Source: a virus
Reading direction: 5' to 3' (one strand)
Length of the DNA: 38,610 bases
Virus record (IMG/VR): IMGVR_UViG_3300008221_000012
Location: 1-38,610 of that record
Shown: piece by piece, positions 8,672-18,149 of the stretch
Numbering within the stretch: position 1 is the stretch's first letter
Layout of the letters: each line of letters begins with the position of its first letter
Translations under genes and position numbers: made by a program
Notes under the pieces: generated by a model
The model's database searches: none
Told to the model about the DNA's origin: nothing
What the model saw: the letters and a program-made list of their open reading frames with translations, nothing else

Positions 8672-11600
8672 TTATCTATCTGAAATTCTACCATTGACTT
8701 TAACATCGTTCAAGAAAAAATCATTCTGACTACTATTATCGTAAATAAATCTGACAATAACAAACTTTCCAATGAATTTATTTTTTCTAAACCAACTTTT
8801 ATTATTTGATACGTTACTACTAATAACATCAAACTTACTATCTATAAAAGGTAAATTTCTATTAACAACAACGTCACTAAATTTATTAAATGACCACTCT
8901 TCTTCCTTTATATCTTTAATCTCATTAAACCAAGTAGGTACTAACTGTAAAGGAATAATACCACTACATTGATAATTATTATATATCATTATATGTGTTA
9001 TTGTATCTTTTAGTTCAGTATTATTATTACTTTCTATACTATCACTTACCCAATTAATAGAAGTAATAAGTTTAGATTCAATTCTATTACTATTAAAAAC
9101 AATATCAATTATACTTTCACTGTCTACACTTTGATCGTAGAATCTTCCTCTCTTACTCTCTATGTTATGTAAATATACATTACCTGTAGATGTGTTATTA
9201 ACTGAGAATACTTTATTTCTAGTATTAAATATAGCATCAGGTATGTAATCATGTAGAGCAATCCAACTGTCATTGACAGGACTATAACTAAACGTAAATG
9301 AATAGTCAGTTTCAGTCTCAGTAGTTCTCTTGATATTCTTAGTAATTAAAATCCTATTCCATTTCTCATCATATACACCTAAGATTCCAATACCATTAAA
9401 AGGATTATCTATCTCAGTTGCTAAACCTAAGTTATCTCTAAAGAAGTTTCTTAAACCATTACTACTAATCTCTTTTGGCGTAGTACCTGATATAAGGAAT
9501 ATCTTACCTTGATTCTGATCTACAACACAATATCCAACTTTAGTAGTAAAAGCAGCAAACTTAGATTGACAACCGATATACCCATTTTCAGTAGTTATTA
9601 TTTCGTCAGGTTGTCTATCAAATAAATCACCATCTCCTAGAAAAGCAGTAATATTACTAGTTTGTAATACATCTTTTATAGAAGCGACATATACAGTATA
9701 CTTGTGCTGAATATATAAAACTCTATTTACATTCTCTAGTTTCCATACTTCACCTTTAGTTCTAGGCATATCATAATAACTATTTATTAGAAACTTTCTC
9801 CAACCTATTGTTAAAGTTTCATCAAAGTCTTTTAAACTCCTAGCTATTCTGTATGCAAATGTATTTGTTGTTCTAGTTAATCCGTCGTTAATTGATAAAG
9901 GTTTGATGTTATTAAGTGTAATAAACATTATATTAACAACTCTATCCTCATTCACAAAATGTGGTAAATCAGTCGAATAAGAACTATGTGATAAAAATGT
10001 ATATATCTTTTTTACTCTATTTGTAATAACATCTGGCTCATTATAACTATGCACTGCTACTGTCTCAGTTCTTTCGTATGTATCTCCACCTAATATGTCA
10101 CCACTATTGTATACATTGTCTGTGTCATTAGTTAAAAACATCAACCCTGTGTCAACAGTAGTTTGATTTTCATATTTTAAATGTACATCAGATAGTACTT
10201 GTTCAATACTAAAAATAGAATTAGACGGTATGTTAGTAATAGTTCTAATAGCAATATGTTCCTCTCTATTGGGATTAGCTGTACTATTACCTTGTGGTAC
10301 ATAACTAATACTACTTATTGCATTTAATACAGTACCATTAAAAGTAGTATTATTGCGCTCTTTGCTATATCTAATGTACATATTATTGTTATTCAGACTT
10401 GGTTTGTAATCCAAAGTCTCTTTAGAATAGTATCTAAATCTGTCAGTAGAATTTGGTATAGTAGTACCACCATCAATAATATTATCTGTCTGTCTTATTC
10501 CGTTTCCTTCTGAGACAACAGTTTGATTATTGTTATCCTTCTGAGCAAAATATAATCTATAACCTTGTACCTTATCTTTTATCTCATCAGGTATAATAAC
10601 ATTCTCTAGACGTAAAGTGAATAAAAAATCACCTATTGAATCTGTATCAGCTTTGGTTTTAATGGTTGCATATGTAGGCATTCTATGATGTCTAACATTC
10701 TTACCTTTTATATTCCCAATTACACCAGTTAAATCACATATATTAAAATCATCTGTATTAGGATAAACTTCATTCTTATTTTCCCAGTAGCCTAAGATAC
10801 CAGTAGTACCATTCGATGTATCTGCTAAATGATAATTAGATAAAAATCTAGAATCAATTGCTCCGTGTGTTATAATTCTATTCTCTTTAAGTGAAGCATC
10901 ATATAATATATCTATTAAACCGTTATTAGGTTCAGGGAATACAACGTATGTTCCTTTAAGTGTGATATAAGTATTCCTTATAGGACTAGAACCACCAGTT
11001 AATTCAAATCTAGCACATTCCATTTCGTAATGATTACCATTCAAATTAATAATGTATTCTCTAGTATTTGATAGTAGCGTAGTAGATACTGGATCAGCAG
11101 AAGAACTAGTAACTGAAATAGTAACTACACCATTGTCATTTGTAACAGCTTCGTAAGTTGATAAAAAAGTACTTGGAAAACTATGAGCTTTAATTATATT
11201 TACAGTATACGGTAAAATATCTCTTCCAGGTATATGATAACCTTTAGATTCACTACCATCTTTATTTACTAAAGCAATATACAAAGCATAGACTTCATTA
11301 GGTTTAAATGTCCTACCAAAGAAATCATATGTAACACTATTCTCATTAAAGTCAGTAAAACCACTTTCAGATAAGTCAATACATCTATCTATTAAGTAAC
11401 TAGTAGAACTAATAACATCCCATTTTACGTTAATATTATTTGCATAACATTGATAATCAATTTCAGTAGTCTTAAAATTACCATATATCAACTGATCTTT
11501 AACAGTAGTTATAGCTTGTACTCTATCAAAAGAAGCAGTAGGTATAATAATATCATTTAAGGTATAACTGTGTACGAAATTTTGACCAACATAAACAAAA

Positions 11601-12352
11601 CTATTTATATTAGTATCAATATCTCCTATATGAAATATTTCTGTAGTAGTATTTTTCCTATTTATGACAACTATTCTGTACTTATCATATCTATTATCTA
11701 AGTTCTTTAATTGTATTTTAACTCCTCTACCTTTGTCTTCTTTATTATGAAATGAGTCACTAATATAAACAAATTCAGTTACATCAATATCATTAATTAA
11801 ATATGCTATAGCAAATTGTATAGAACCTGTAGGAATATTACCAGTGTATTCTATAATAGAATCAATTTCGGGTACTTTAATCTCAGGCTTAAGGTATATT
11901 TTTACAACCTCACTAGGATTAACTAATTCCATATTACTATTTAAAGCAAAAGGAAGGTTCTGTAAATTAAGTATTGAAGGTGGTTTTGCACTAGTATTTA
12001 AACCACTTATCCAAGTAACAATTGTCTCATCTTTGAAATTCCTTTTAGAACGACCTTCAATAGGGTTCTCTAAATTGAATCCAATATAAGCACTATTAAC
12101 AATTGTAGTATATACGTTATTAATATCTAATATACCTATTTCACTAAATGTATTATCAGTAGAGAAGATAATTGTAGTCACACCATCTTGTACAGAACCT
12201 ATAACAGGTTTAGTTAGAGCTTCAATTAAGTCAAAACCTTCTTCATTGTTAATTGAGTTACCATTAATAATAACATTCTTTGCGTATCTCCAACTGCCAT
12301 CTATTTGATTATACGGTCTCTCATCTGTTCTAAATCCTTTTTGTATATTCAT
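8672..12352 (-). CDS. Muzzle / P22 gp10-like stabilisation tail protein
   Basis: 1226 residues, beta-rich throughout with many aromatic, Asn and Thr residues, as expected for beta-propeller-type tail nozzle proteins. The N-terminus (MNIQKGFRTDERPYNQIDG, then SWRYAKNV) matches the start typical of crAss-like muzzle or stabilisation proteins, in which a short leader precedes a W/A/N-rich segment describing a quantity per residue block. It follows the 241-aa ring-type gene after 2 bases and precedes the cargo genes, the crAss-like order. Known role of the family: it forms the distal tail tube that keeps cargo and DNA in and opens at infection. The start ATG lies just after the upstream TAG stop. 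Identification rests on N-terminal pattern, size and order. Confidence 0.75.
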   Translation of the reverse strand: MNIQKGFRTDERPYNQIDGSWRYAKNVIINGNSINNEEGFDLIEALTKPVIGSVQDGVTTIIFSTDNTFSEIGILDINNVYTTIVNSAYIGFNLENPIEGRSKRNFKDETIVTWISGLNTSAKPPSILNLQNLPFALNSNMELVNPSEVVKIYLKPEIKVPEIDSIIEYTGNIPTGSIQFAIAYLINDIDVTEFVYISDSFHNKEDKGRGVKIQLKNLDNRYDKYRIVVINRKNTTTEIFHIGDIDTNINSFVYVGQNFVHSYTLNDIIIPTASFDRVQAITTVKDQLIYGNFKTTEIDYQCYANNINVKWDVISSTSYLIDRCIDLSESGFTDFNENSVTYDFFGRTFKPNEVYALYIALVNKDGSESKGYHIPGRDILPYTVNIIKAHSFPSTFLSTYEAVTNDNGVVTISVTSSSADPVSTTLLSNTREYIINLNGNHYEMECARFELTGGSSPIRNTYITLKGTYVVFPEPNNGLIDILYDASLKENRIITHGAIDSRFLSNYHLADTSNGTTGILGYWENKNEVYPNTDDFNICDLTGVIGNIKGKNVRHHRMPTYATIKTKADTDSIGDFLFTLRLENVIIPDEIKDKVQGYRLYFAQKDNNNQTVVSEGNGIRQTDNIIDGGTTIPNSTDRFRYYSKETLDYKPSLNNNNMYIRYSKERNNTTFNGTVLNAISSISYVPQGNSTANPNREEHIAIRTITNIPSNSIFSIEQVLSDVHLKYENQTTVDTGLMFLTNDTDNVYNSGDILGGDTYERTETVAVHSYNEPDVITNRVKKIYTFLSHSSYSTDLPHFVNEDRVVNIMFITLNNIKPLSINDGLTRTTNTFAYRIARSLKDFDETLTIGWRKFLINSYYDMPRTKGEVWKLENVNRVLYIQHKYTVYVASIKDVLQTSNITAFLGDGDLFDRQPDEIITTENGYIGCQSKFAAFTTKVGYCVVDQNQGKIFLISGTTPKEISSNGLRNFFRDNLGLATEIDNPFNGIGILGVYDEKWNRILITKNIKRTTETETDYSFTFSYSPVNDSWIALHDYIPDAIFNTRNKVFSVNNTSTGNVYLHNIESKRGRFYDQSVDSESIIDIVFNSNRIESKLITSINWVSDSIESNNNTELKDTITHIMIYNNYQCSGIIPLQLVPTWFNEIKDIKEEEWSFNKFSDVVVNRNLPFIDSKFDVISSNVSNNKSWFRKNKFIGKFVIVRFIYDNSSQNDFFLNDVKVNGRISDR

Positions 12353-12354
12353 AT

Positions 12355-13080
12355 CTATCTTTGAATACTAAAATCACTAAGTACTAAAGAACCAGGAGGT
12401 TGAGCTATACTTATAGTCTCTTCTAAATCTACATCAAAGAACTTTTTAGCTTTATTAACATCTATTATTACATTACACCAACTATCCTTAAATTTCTCAT
12501 AGTCTTCAATACTTGGATACATACCAACATTAAATGCTCTAACTTGGTGTGTTTCCCATAGTGCTATAACATCTTTAAGTGTTAAAACTTGGTGCTTAAA
12601 TCCACTAAGCATCATCTGTCTTAATACATAGTAAGTTATTGCTTCTTTAAATTGTATCTTATCAGGTATCATAGGAAAACCCTTATCATCTACAGGTACT
12701 CGTTCACCATATACTGTAATCTTTCCTTTCTCGAAAGAAGTGAATATATAATTAGGATTTAATCTATACGACTCAGACACATGATTAGGCAAGTCTACAT
12801 TACATTTTTTATATAAGTTTATACCACCTTTTTTAGGTAATCTAGTGTTATCATATTCAATTCCTGATATAGTCTCTAAAGCACATGGTATTTTAACTCT
12901 GTGTTCCTTGACATCAAGACACCAAGTATAAGACTCATAACCAGCAAAGAAGCCTATTATTTCTAAAGCTTCTCCAATCCATTCAACAGCATTACCAACC
13001 CACTCGTCACTGGAAGGTCGAAAATCTCTATAAAACTTACTTATTATATTACCACTACTTACTAATTTATATACAGCCAT
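12355..13080 (-). CDS. Neck ring / tail adaptor protein (crAss-like ring family)
   Basis: 241 residues. The N-terminal pattern is characteristic of a conserved crAss-like neck protein: SGNIISKFYRDFRP, then EWVGNAVEWIGEALEIIGFF at about residues 26-46, followed by VKIPCALETISGI. It sits directly before the muzzle gene, where the ring protein contacting the muzzle is expected. Its ATG overlaps the stop of the upstream gene by one base (TAATG), suggesting translational coupling. It ends in TAG, with TGA two codons later in the same frame, so TAG is read as stop here. The role as a ring between portal and muzzle is inferred from family resemblance and order; which ring it is cannot be settled by eye. 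Confidence 0.65.
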   Translation of the reverse strand: MAVYKLVSSGNIISKFYRDFRPSSDEWVGNAVEWIGEALEIIGFFAGYESYTWCLDVKEHRVKIPCALETISGIEYDNTRLPKKGGINLYKKCNVDLPNHVSESYRLNPNYIFTSFEKGKITVYGERVPVDDKGFPMIPDKIQFKEAITYYVLRQMMLSGFKHQVLTLKDVIALWETHQVRAFNVGMYPSIEDYEKFKDSWCNVIIDVNKAKKFFDVDLEETISIAQPPGSLVLSDFSIQR

Positions 13081-13880
13081 TACATTCTATAATTTAAGGT
13101 TACTTGGGGGTTATCTTCTCTATACTTATGTAGTTTTTTAATAATACAACCTTTACCTTTAACAGGTGAAAAAGAATATACTAATTCATTAGGTAAATTA
13201 GAGTTCTTCTTATTCCAATACCACCAGTAAGAATAATCATCTACCATATAAATAAAATATGGAACACCACCATTATCTTTAGTTATTAATCTTTGTGCGT
13301 CTCTTTCTATTACTGCATAAGGGACTTTACCTTCTGCTATAATCTCTCTTTTCCTTTTTAAAGATGCACCCCAATTAATAACATCTCTAGTTAAATCTCT
13401 TTTCTTCTTTTGTATTCTTATAGTAGATATACCATAACCTGCATTAAACTCGTAACCCTTAATAATTTCATTAACTAACTCCTTATTAAACGTACTGATT
13501 ATAAACTTATACAATTTATAACTAATAAGATTTGTTTCTTCCTTAGTTATTTGGTTATTCAAATTATCTAGTTTTTTATTGAGTCCTGCTAATTTTTCGA
13601 CTTCCACAAGTAGCTCAGGCTTCGATAAACCATCTAAGGGTAAGATATAGAACGGAATTTTCGATTCTAAGGAGGATAAATTACATACTACAGCATCAAT
13701 TACATCTTTTACCTCAACTCCGAAATACTGTTTTAAACTCTTGTTGTTATACTCTATTGTTGTTACTACTAATTTCTTTATTTTAGTAAAGGTCTTTACT
13801 TTGCTTTTAAGTTCTATAATTCTTATTTTTGTCTTATCGTTATAAGCATTACAGTAATCTTTAGTAGTAACAGTAGTCAT
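13080..13880 (-). CDS. Unidentified neck-region protein (266 aa)
   Basis: I do not recognise the family with certainty. The N-terminal third is Lys/Thr/Val-rich. The middle is a predicted helical or coiled-coil segment (about residues 85-135, Leu/Lys/Glu/Asn-rich). Then comes a basic stretch with IRIQKKKRDLTRDVINWG and KRKREIIAEGKVPYA at about 165-200, and the C-terminal part is aromatic-rich (YSYWWYWNKKN). It lies between two ring or adaptor candidates and shares 1 base with the gene after it. The conserved position in the neck block suggests a structural or assembly component, possibly another ring protein. No enzymatic motif was seen. Confidence 0.55.
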   Translation of the reverse strand: MTTVTTKDYCNAYNDKTKIRIIELKSKVKTFTKIKKLVVTTIEYNNKSLKQYFGVEVKDVIDAVVCNLSSLESKIPFYILPLDGLSKPELLVEVEKLAGLNKKLDNLNNQITKEETNLISYKLYKFIISTFNKELVNEIIKGYEFNAGYGISTIRIQKKKRDLTRDVINWGASLKRKREIIAEGKVPYAVIERDAQRLITKDNGGVPYFIYMVDDYSYWWYWNKKNSNLPNELVYSFSPVKGKGCIIKKLHKYREDNPQVTLNYRM

Positions 13881-13882
13881 AT

Positions 13883-14533
13883 TTAAGGTTTATCTTCTTT
13901 AATTTCTATCTCTTTATCATCTCGACCAACAACTCTAAGTTCACCTCTTCTAATACTATCAGTAATAGTTCTTAGCATATCTTCAGGAATAGGAAAAGCC
14001 ATATCGTCATTATAACAATTACTTCCATCTTCTGAACTACAAAAACTATTAACATCCTCAGGGTCAACAAAAGCATCTTGTATAAGAGCGTGCTTTAATT
14101 TAGTTGTATTGGTTACATAAATATAACCATTTTTATAGTCATATCCAACTGTACAGGAAGTAAATTTATTAAACTTTGCAAATTGTTCAGCTTGTCCTTG
14201 TCTATGTGTGAAAGCACCTTTGAACCCCATAAAACCAACATACTTAAAAGGCACAATATAGTTTTTTCTTACAGGCTTGGGCACTTTGTCTTTACTTCTC
14301 AAAACCTTACATCCCGTACTTACCATACAATCGTCTAGTTCATCTACTAATATCAAGTCGATTCTAACAGTCTGTAAATACTCTGTACTATTACCATTCT
14401 TAGTAATATCTTGTCTAATAAATTCAGCTCTATAATACTTTATAGTAAACTTCAATCTCTCGATTAACATATGATTCAATGGTTGTCCCATTGTATCAGC
14501 TAAAGAGTATGCTATTTCATTTAGTGTTGCCAT
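13883..14533 (-). CDS. Putative neck/ring adaptor protein (216 aa)
   Basis: 216 residues. The N-terminal helical part (MATLNEIAYSLADTMGQPLN, then LIERLKFTIKYYRAEFI) is followed by a beta-rich middle, a Cys-containing acidic loop (about 165-180), and a C-terminal helix-strand MLRTITDSIRRGELRV typical of small tail adaptors that pack many copies around the neck. It follows the patatin-like gene with a 1-base gap. Known biology: podoviral neck and ring proteins bridge portal and tail. Assignment to this group rests on size, the terminal helix-strand pattern and position, so it is moderate. Alternative: a tail-completion protein of unknown fold. Confidence 0.55.
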   Translation of the reverse strand: MATLNEIAYSLADTMGQPLNHMLIERLKFTIKYYRAEFIRQDITKNGNSTEYLQTVRIDLILVDELDDCMVSTGCKVLRSKDKVPKPVRKNYIVPFKYVGFMGFKGAFTHRQGQAEQFAKFNKFTSCTVGYDYKNGYIYVTNTTKLKHALIQDAFVDPEDVNSFCSSEDGSNCYNDDMAFPIPEDMLRTITDSIRRGELRVVGRDDKEIEIKEDKP

Positions 14534-14534
14534 A

Positions 14535-15407
14535 TTATAATTTTATTCTTCTACCAACTTTAATACCACTTTCATATAAGTCTAATAGATGTTTTTTATC
14601 TACATTAAAAGCTTGATTACTAAGTTTAGGTAGATATAATTTATGTTGTTCAACTTGGTATTTATCACACATTAAGTCCTCTACTAATTCGTCTTTTTTA
14701 GAGATAGTCAATAGAGCTATTTTTGCAGTTCTTCCAGCAGTAGCTACGACGTTACTTGGTTTCCACTCATCAAGAATGTTTGTTAAATCATCAGGTCTAG
14801 AGTATATAGATACATGAGTTTTAACCTCATCTTTAAACTTATCTATAGCCCATGCAGATAGTATTGTAGTTCTAATACCTCCATCTAAATGATAACCATT
14901 GTCAAGATGTACAGCTTCACCTAACATAGGAACACTAGAACTAGCCTTAACAATCTTTATAAACTTATGATAAGATACATTTTTTAAATTATATACAATT
15001 CTAGCTCCTGTTTTAAAGTCTGTAGTATTCACATAAGTAGCTGGGTAATTACCTGCTATGTACCTATTAAAAGTACCCTCACTTATGTATTTCTTAATAG
15101 TCGTTTCAAGGTTATCCATTACTGATATACTCTCTTTACTACTAACAACTCTAAGTATTGCTTTAAATGTTAACTTTCTTTTCTTATTAATAGGTTTAAC
15201 ACTGAATATAGAATCTAATGTTAAATCAACACTAGCAACTTTCAATGTCTCCCATAAACCCATAGCTACTAGTACAACCGCTAAAGCACTAGCAGAATTA
15301 CCAGTAATAATATCAGGTTTATAACCTTTTTCTACTACTACTGATCTTGCTATACCTACTAAACCACTAAGTTTTGTCTCTCCTCCTGATATTGATAATA
15401 TTTTCAT
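14535..15407 (-). CDS. Patatin-like phospholipase
   Basis: 290 residues with the patatin layout. A Gly-rich oxyanion-type loop SISGGETKLSG is at about residues 5-15. The nucleophile elbow GNSAS is at 36-40 with candidate catalytic Ser38. The block KASSSVPMLGEA (about 154-165) precedes YHLDGGIR, whose DGG at 175-177 supplies the dyad Asp. The elbow ends in Ser rather than the usual Gly of GxSxG, but the surrounding pattern is intact. Patatins are serine acyl hydrolases that cleave membrane phospholipids. No signal peptide or membrane span is seen. Lying among neck genes, it could be a virion component that acts on the membrane during DNA entry, or a late enzyme that helps lysis. Fold identification is strong; role and activity are inferred. 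Confidence 0.82.
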   Translation of the reverse strand: MKILSISGGETKLSGLVGIARSVVVEKGYKPDIITGNSASALAVVLVAMGLWETLKVASVDLTLDSIFSVKPINKKRKLTFKAILRVVSSKESISVMDNLETTIKKYISEGTFNRYIAGNYPATYVNTTDFKTGARIVYNLKNVSYHKFIKIVKASSSVPMLGEAVHLDNGYHLDGGIRTTILSAWAIDKFKDEVKTHVSIYSRPDDLTNILDEWKPSNVVATAGRTAKIALLTISKKDELVEDLMCDKYQVEQHKLYLPKLSNQAFNVDKKHLLDLYESGIKVGRRIKL

Positions 15408-15428
15408 CTTTCTTATATTTAATTTTAA

Positions 15429-15683
15429 TTACACCAACCACTCATTTATCATTGAAGACGGTAACAACTTAGGGAACTGAGATACCTCTTCGCCACTAAA
15501 TAAAGTACGTCCGAAAATGTCCTCAAATACTATATCATTAAAGAAACTAGGTTCAATATCAAAAGATATAATTAGCTTCTTTTTATTCTTAGATTTAGTA
15601 GAACTCTCAAAACTAGTTTGATGTAGTTCTGAGAAGTATATCTTTGGTAGTTGGTTTATCTTTATTATTCCGTATTTTGTCAT
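15429..15683 (-). CDS. Small unidentified protein (84 aa)
   Basis: 84 residues, not recognised. A basic Ser/Lys patch (SSTKSKNKKK, about residues 27-36) divides an N-terminal beta-like segment from a C-terminal segment with several Phe residues. Its ATG overlaps the last base of the upstream lectin-like gene's stop (TAATG), so it is probably co-translated with it. It could be an accessory or chaperone for the adhesin. Coding is supported by the uninterrupted tight operon packing. Confidence 0.5.
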   Translation of the reverse strand: MTKYGIIKINQLPKIYFSELHQTSFESSTKSKNKKKLIISFDIEPSFFNDIVFEDIFGRTLFSGEEVSQFPKLLPSSMINEWLV

Positions 15684-16483
15684 TATGGTAAATTGTATAT
15701 TAGTTTATCAGCATTATATCTACTTAAATCTTCTGCTGTAGTTGTTAATTTATCAAACACTTCGACTTTAGGTATATAACCTCTCCAAAGGAAAAACCTA
15801 CCAGTACCTATAGGTACAGCACCAATAGTTGTAATATTAGTACCATTCCCAAGATTAGCACCAGACGCTCTACTGTCTTCAACTTGATTTATGTATATCT
15901 CAAAAGAACCTAATAAAGTAATACCTCCATTATTGTACTTTATAAGAACTTCATTAAAAGTGTCAGCTATAAGAGGGGTAACAGTTCTACTATTAACAAT
16001 ATTGTTACCCATACTAGTTACCAAAACTTGATTATTAGAAGCAAATATAAATATTGTAAAAGATGTTCCAGCAGATGTCTTAAAGGTAGCTAATGCGTGT
16101 CTACTTGTAGCCAAAGAACTAGGATTAACTATCATACGAACAGTAAACTCTTTACTCAAATCTACCTCAAAAGTAGGGTCAACATCTGCGTAATTATCTA
16201 CTCCATTTAAAGCAAGTAGTCCACCGTTATTTGTCGAGTACACTGGATCATTATATAATAAAGCATCAAAACTATTTGATGTTAAATCAAACCAATCAAC
16301 ACCTGTTCCACTGTACGAATCAGAAATTCCACTATTTAAATACAGTCTTAAACCGTCTTCATCGTAACTACCACCTTGTGCAAATAAAGGATATATTAAT
16401 TCTCCTTTATTGTTAAGTGGGTCGGGGTAGTTTCTAGTATATACAGATTCTATATCACCTGTAGTTAAGTTAGTATATTCCAT
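15683..16483 (-). CDS. LamG/concanavalin-like lectin adhesion protein
   Basis: 266 residues. From about residue 43 the sequence follows the phage LamG/ConA-like jelly-roll pattern: LRLYLNSGISDSYSG, VDWFDLTSNSFDALLYN, GGLLALNGVDNYADV, then FTVRMIVNPSS and a series of strands ending with WRGYIPKVEVFDK. The roughly 40-residue N-terminus (TTGDIESVYTRNYPDP) probably anchors it to the particle. Such domains bind carbohydrate or decorate virions and may help adhesion to capsule or mucus glycans. It lies in the adhesion and lysis segment, after a 75-aa gene. The domain call is good; ligand and virion location are inferred. Confidence 0.72.
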   Translation of the reverse strand: MEYTNLTTGDIESVYTRNYPDPLNNKGELIYPLFAQGGSYDEDGLRLYLNSGISDSYSGTGVDWFDLTSNSFDALLYNDPVYSTNNGGLLALNGVDNYADVDPTFEVDLSKEFTVRMIVNPSSLATSRHALATFKTSAGTSFTIFIFASNNQVLVTSMGNNIVNSRTVTPLIADTFNEVLIKYNNGGITLLGSFEIYINQVEDSRASGANLGNGTNITTIGAVPIGTGRFFLWRGYIPKVEVFDKLTTTAEDLSRYNADKLIYNLP

Positions 16484-16489
16484 AGTATT

Positions 16490-16717
16490 TTAATAAGGTG
16501 CTAATATGTATGTATCACTCACTAAATTTTCAGCTGTATCATACAGCAAAGTACGTCTTTTAATATCAGCACCTTTTAGATTTGTATAGTCTATTATTAT
16601 TTGCTTCTCCCCACCTGACAAAGTACTATGTGCTAACGACTTATTAAGGTCAGGATTAAGTAACTTATCAACTTGTGCAATAAGAACATCTAATCTAGCT
16701 TCTGTTTCTCTACTCAT
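16490..16717 (-). CDS. Small unidentified protein between holin and lectin genes (75 aa)
   Basis: 75 residues, not recognised. The N-terminus is a soluble, probably coiled helix (about 1-22), followed by a Ser/Gly linker and a second region with LKGADIKRRTLLYDT. It overlaps the upstream membrane-protein gene by 4 bases (ATGA), so translation is likely coupled. It could be a regulator or accessory for the lysis proteins, or a small structural piece; the sequence does not decide. Confidence 0.5.
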   Translation of the reverse strand: MSRETEARLDVLIAQVDKLLNPDLNKSLAHSTLSGGEKQIIIDYTNLKGADIKRRTLLYDTAENLVSDTYILAPY

Positions 16718-16953
16718 TTCTTTTTATTTTTTTTTGTTTTTACTTTTTTAATATATCTACCATAAAATGCTAATATAGCAGTAACCGCACCAAATAGAAG
16801 TATTATAAATCTTAATACTTCTAATAGCATCTCATAAACCTCTTTAACATTCAAGTCTAAATAACTTATTCCTACCGCACTAATAGATCCAAATGTACCT
16901 CCGATATAATGTTCTTTTAAGTAGTCAACATATGTTCCAATCATTTTTCCCAT
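16714..16953 (-). CDS. Small membrane protein, holin-like
   Basis: 79 residues. One clear hydrophobic span lies at about residues 44-66 (LRFIILLFGAVTAILAFYG), with a weaker hydrophobic segment before it (about 20-32). The C-terminus is strongly basic and cytoplasmic-looking (KKVKTKKNKKK). A short membrane protein with a Lys-rich tail, paired with a second small membrane protein one base upstream, fits a holin or holin regulator that controls endolysin release. The amidase endolysin lies about 15 kb upstream in the same orientation. Holin assignment is by topology only. Confidence 0.55.
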   Translation of the reverse strand: MGKMIGTYVDYLKEHYIGGTFGSISAVGISYLDLNVKEVYEMLLEVLRFIILLFGAVTAILAFYGRYIKKVKTKKNKKK

Positions 16954-16954
16954 C

Positions 16955-17251
16955 TTATTTTTTATTATTCAGTACCTTAATTATCTTATCAGTAGTAAAA
17001 CCAGCTAAAAAAGAAGTGTAACTGTTTAACTCTACACCACTAATATTCTCTGTAAATAATACTCCAAATACAATTGTAACTAAGTTTATTATTATTCTTT
17101 TTTTGTTCTCTTTAAACCAATCTTTAATATTTACTTTTGTTTTAGTATCATAAGCTTCTAAAAACAAACTAAATGATAGACCTATTACAGCTAATATATA
17201 GTATGCCGTAAAATCAATTGGATTAATATTATTTAAAATTATCTCTTTCAT
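16955..17251 (-). CDS. Multi-span membrane protein, holin candidate
   Basis: 98 residues with hydrophobic segments at about 14-32 (YYILAVIGLSFSLFLEA) and 50-68 (IIINLVTIVFGVLFTE), and a weaker one at about 77-93. A basic loop (DWFKENKKR) lies between the first two. Size and topology fit a phage holin. It sits between the tail-collar gene and a second small membrane protein, so the two may act as holin and antiholin. No conserved motif proves this. A membrane-anchored tail accessory protein is an alternative. Confidence 0.6.
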   Translation of the reverse strand: MKEIILNNINPIDFTAYYILAVIGLSFSLFLEAYDTKTKVNIKDWFKENKKRIIINLVTIVFGVLFTENISGVELNSYTSFLAGFTTDKIIKVLNNKK

Positions 17252-17253
17252 AA

Positions 17254-18135
17254 TTACGCTTTTTGTATATAAGCTAATGTATAGTAAGGTGGTCTATTCT
17301 CATGAGAGTTTCCACTACCAGCTGTACTACCTGTAGTTGTATTTGATTTAAAAGTTAATTGACTGGTAGTTGCAGCAGCAGTTAAAACATCGACATTAGT
17401 ACCTGTACCTAAACTACCTGGAGTTTGTTTAAGTGCGTGTGAATGTGCGGGTAACTGAGCTTCAGTTAATGTAACATCCATTGCACCACCTATATTACCT
17501 ATTGCATTGTAATCTCCATTCGATGTATCGTAACCAACTATAAATCTACCTTTTAAATTAGGTGTACTATTAGTCCCATCACACAAATTCCAACCTGTTG
17601 GAGCAGTAGTACCAGCCCACATTATAATAGAACCTACAGGTAATAAAGTAGTAAGAGTAGTATTAATCGTATTTATACTTGTTTCAGTAGTTTGTACCGC
17701 TTGATCTAAACCATTTAAAGAGGCAGTTACAGTCTCGCCATTTGATATATTATTTTGATGTGTGTACTGTCTGTTACCTACAGCAGTTGTTATACTCGCT
17801 GCTACGTGAGCTTTTACCTGTGTTGTCTTAGCCTGTAATGAAAAACTGTCTGCATCGGAGTCGTTACCTGCATCAAACTGTGCCTGAGTAGACAATTTAA
17901 CAAGTCCTTGTACACCTTCTTGTGCAGTATCTTCTACATTAAGTTTAAAAGTAACAGATTCGAACAGTTTCTTATACACTTCTGCATTAGGATAATTCCC
18001 CTTTAAGAACCTATTAAACACAGTCTTATTTTCAATTATATAAGTTGTATCAAAACCTAATTCTTTGTCTACTTTACTTCCTGAGTTTACTTGTGAGTTT
18101 CTTAGAAAGAACTCTCTATATTCTTTTACTGTCAT
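17254..18135 (-). CDS. Tail fibre protein with C-terminal Tail Collar domain
   Basis: 293 residues. N-terminal part (1-60): helical attachment-like region. Middle: a fibre repeat pattern at about 66-110 (AQEGVQGLVKLSTQAQFDAG) as in phage fibre stalks, then Thr/Asn-rich helices (about 140-163). C-terminal Tail Collar domain from about 166: VGSIIMWAGTTAPTGWNLCDG, LKGRFIVGYD, GGAMDVTLTEAQLPAHSH (HSH at 231-233) and a terminal NRPPYYTLAYI. The domain forms fibre knobs, and its His residues commonly line metal or receptor sites. With the next two upstream genes it forms an adhesion cluster. Receptor unknown. Confidence 0.85.
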   Translation of the reverse strand: MTVKEYREFFLRNSQVNSGSKVDKELGFDTTYIIENKTVFNRFLKGNYPNAEVYKKLFESVTFKLNVEDTAQEGVQGLVKLSTQAQFDAGNDSDADSFSLQAKTTQVKAHVAASITTAVGNRQYTHQNNISNGETVTASLNGLDQAVQTTETSINTINTTLTTLLPVGSIIMWAGTTAPTGWNLCDGTNSTPNLKGRFIVGYDTSNGDYNAIGNIGGAMDVTLTEAQLPAHSHALKQTPGSLGTGTNVDVLTAAATTSQLTFKSNTTTGSTAGSGNSHENRPPYYTLAYIQKA

Positions 18136-18149
18136 TGTCGTAATATTAT

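Noticed and set aside
17254-18135. Tail-collar gene as target of a diversity-generating retroelement.
   Set aside because: No reverse transcriptase or template-repeat copy was seen in this window.
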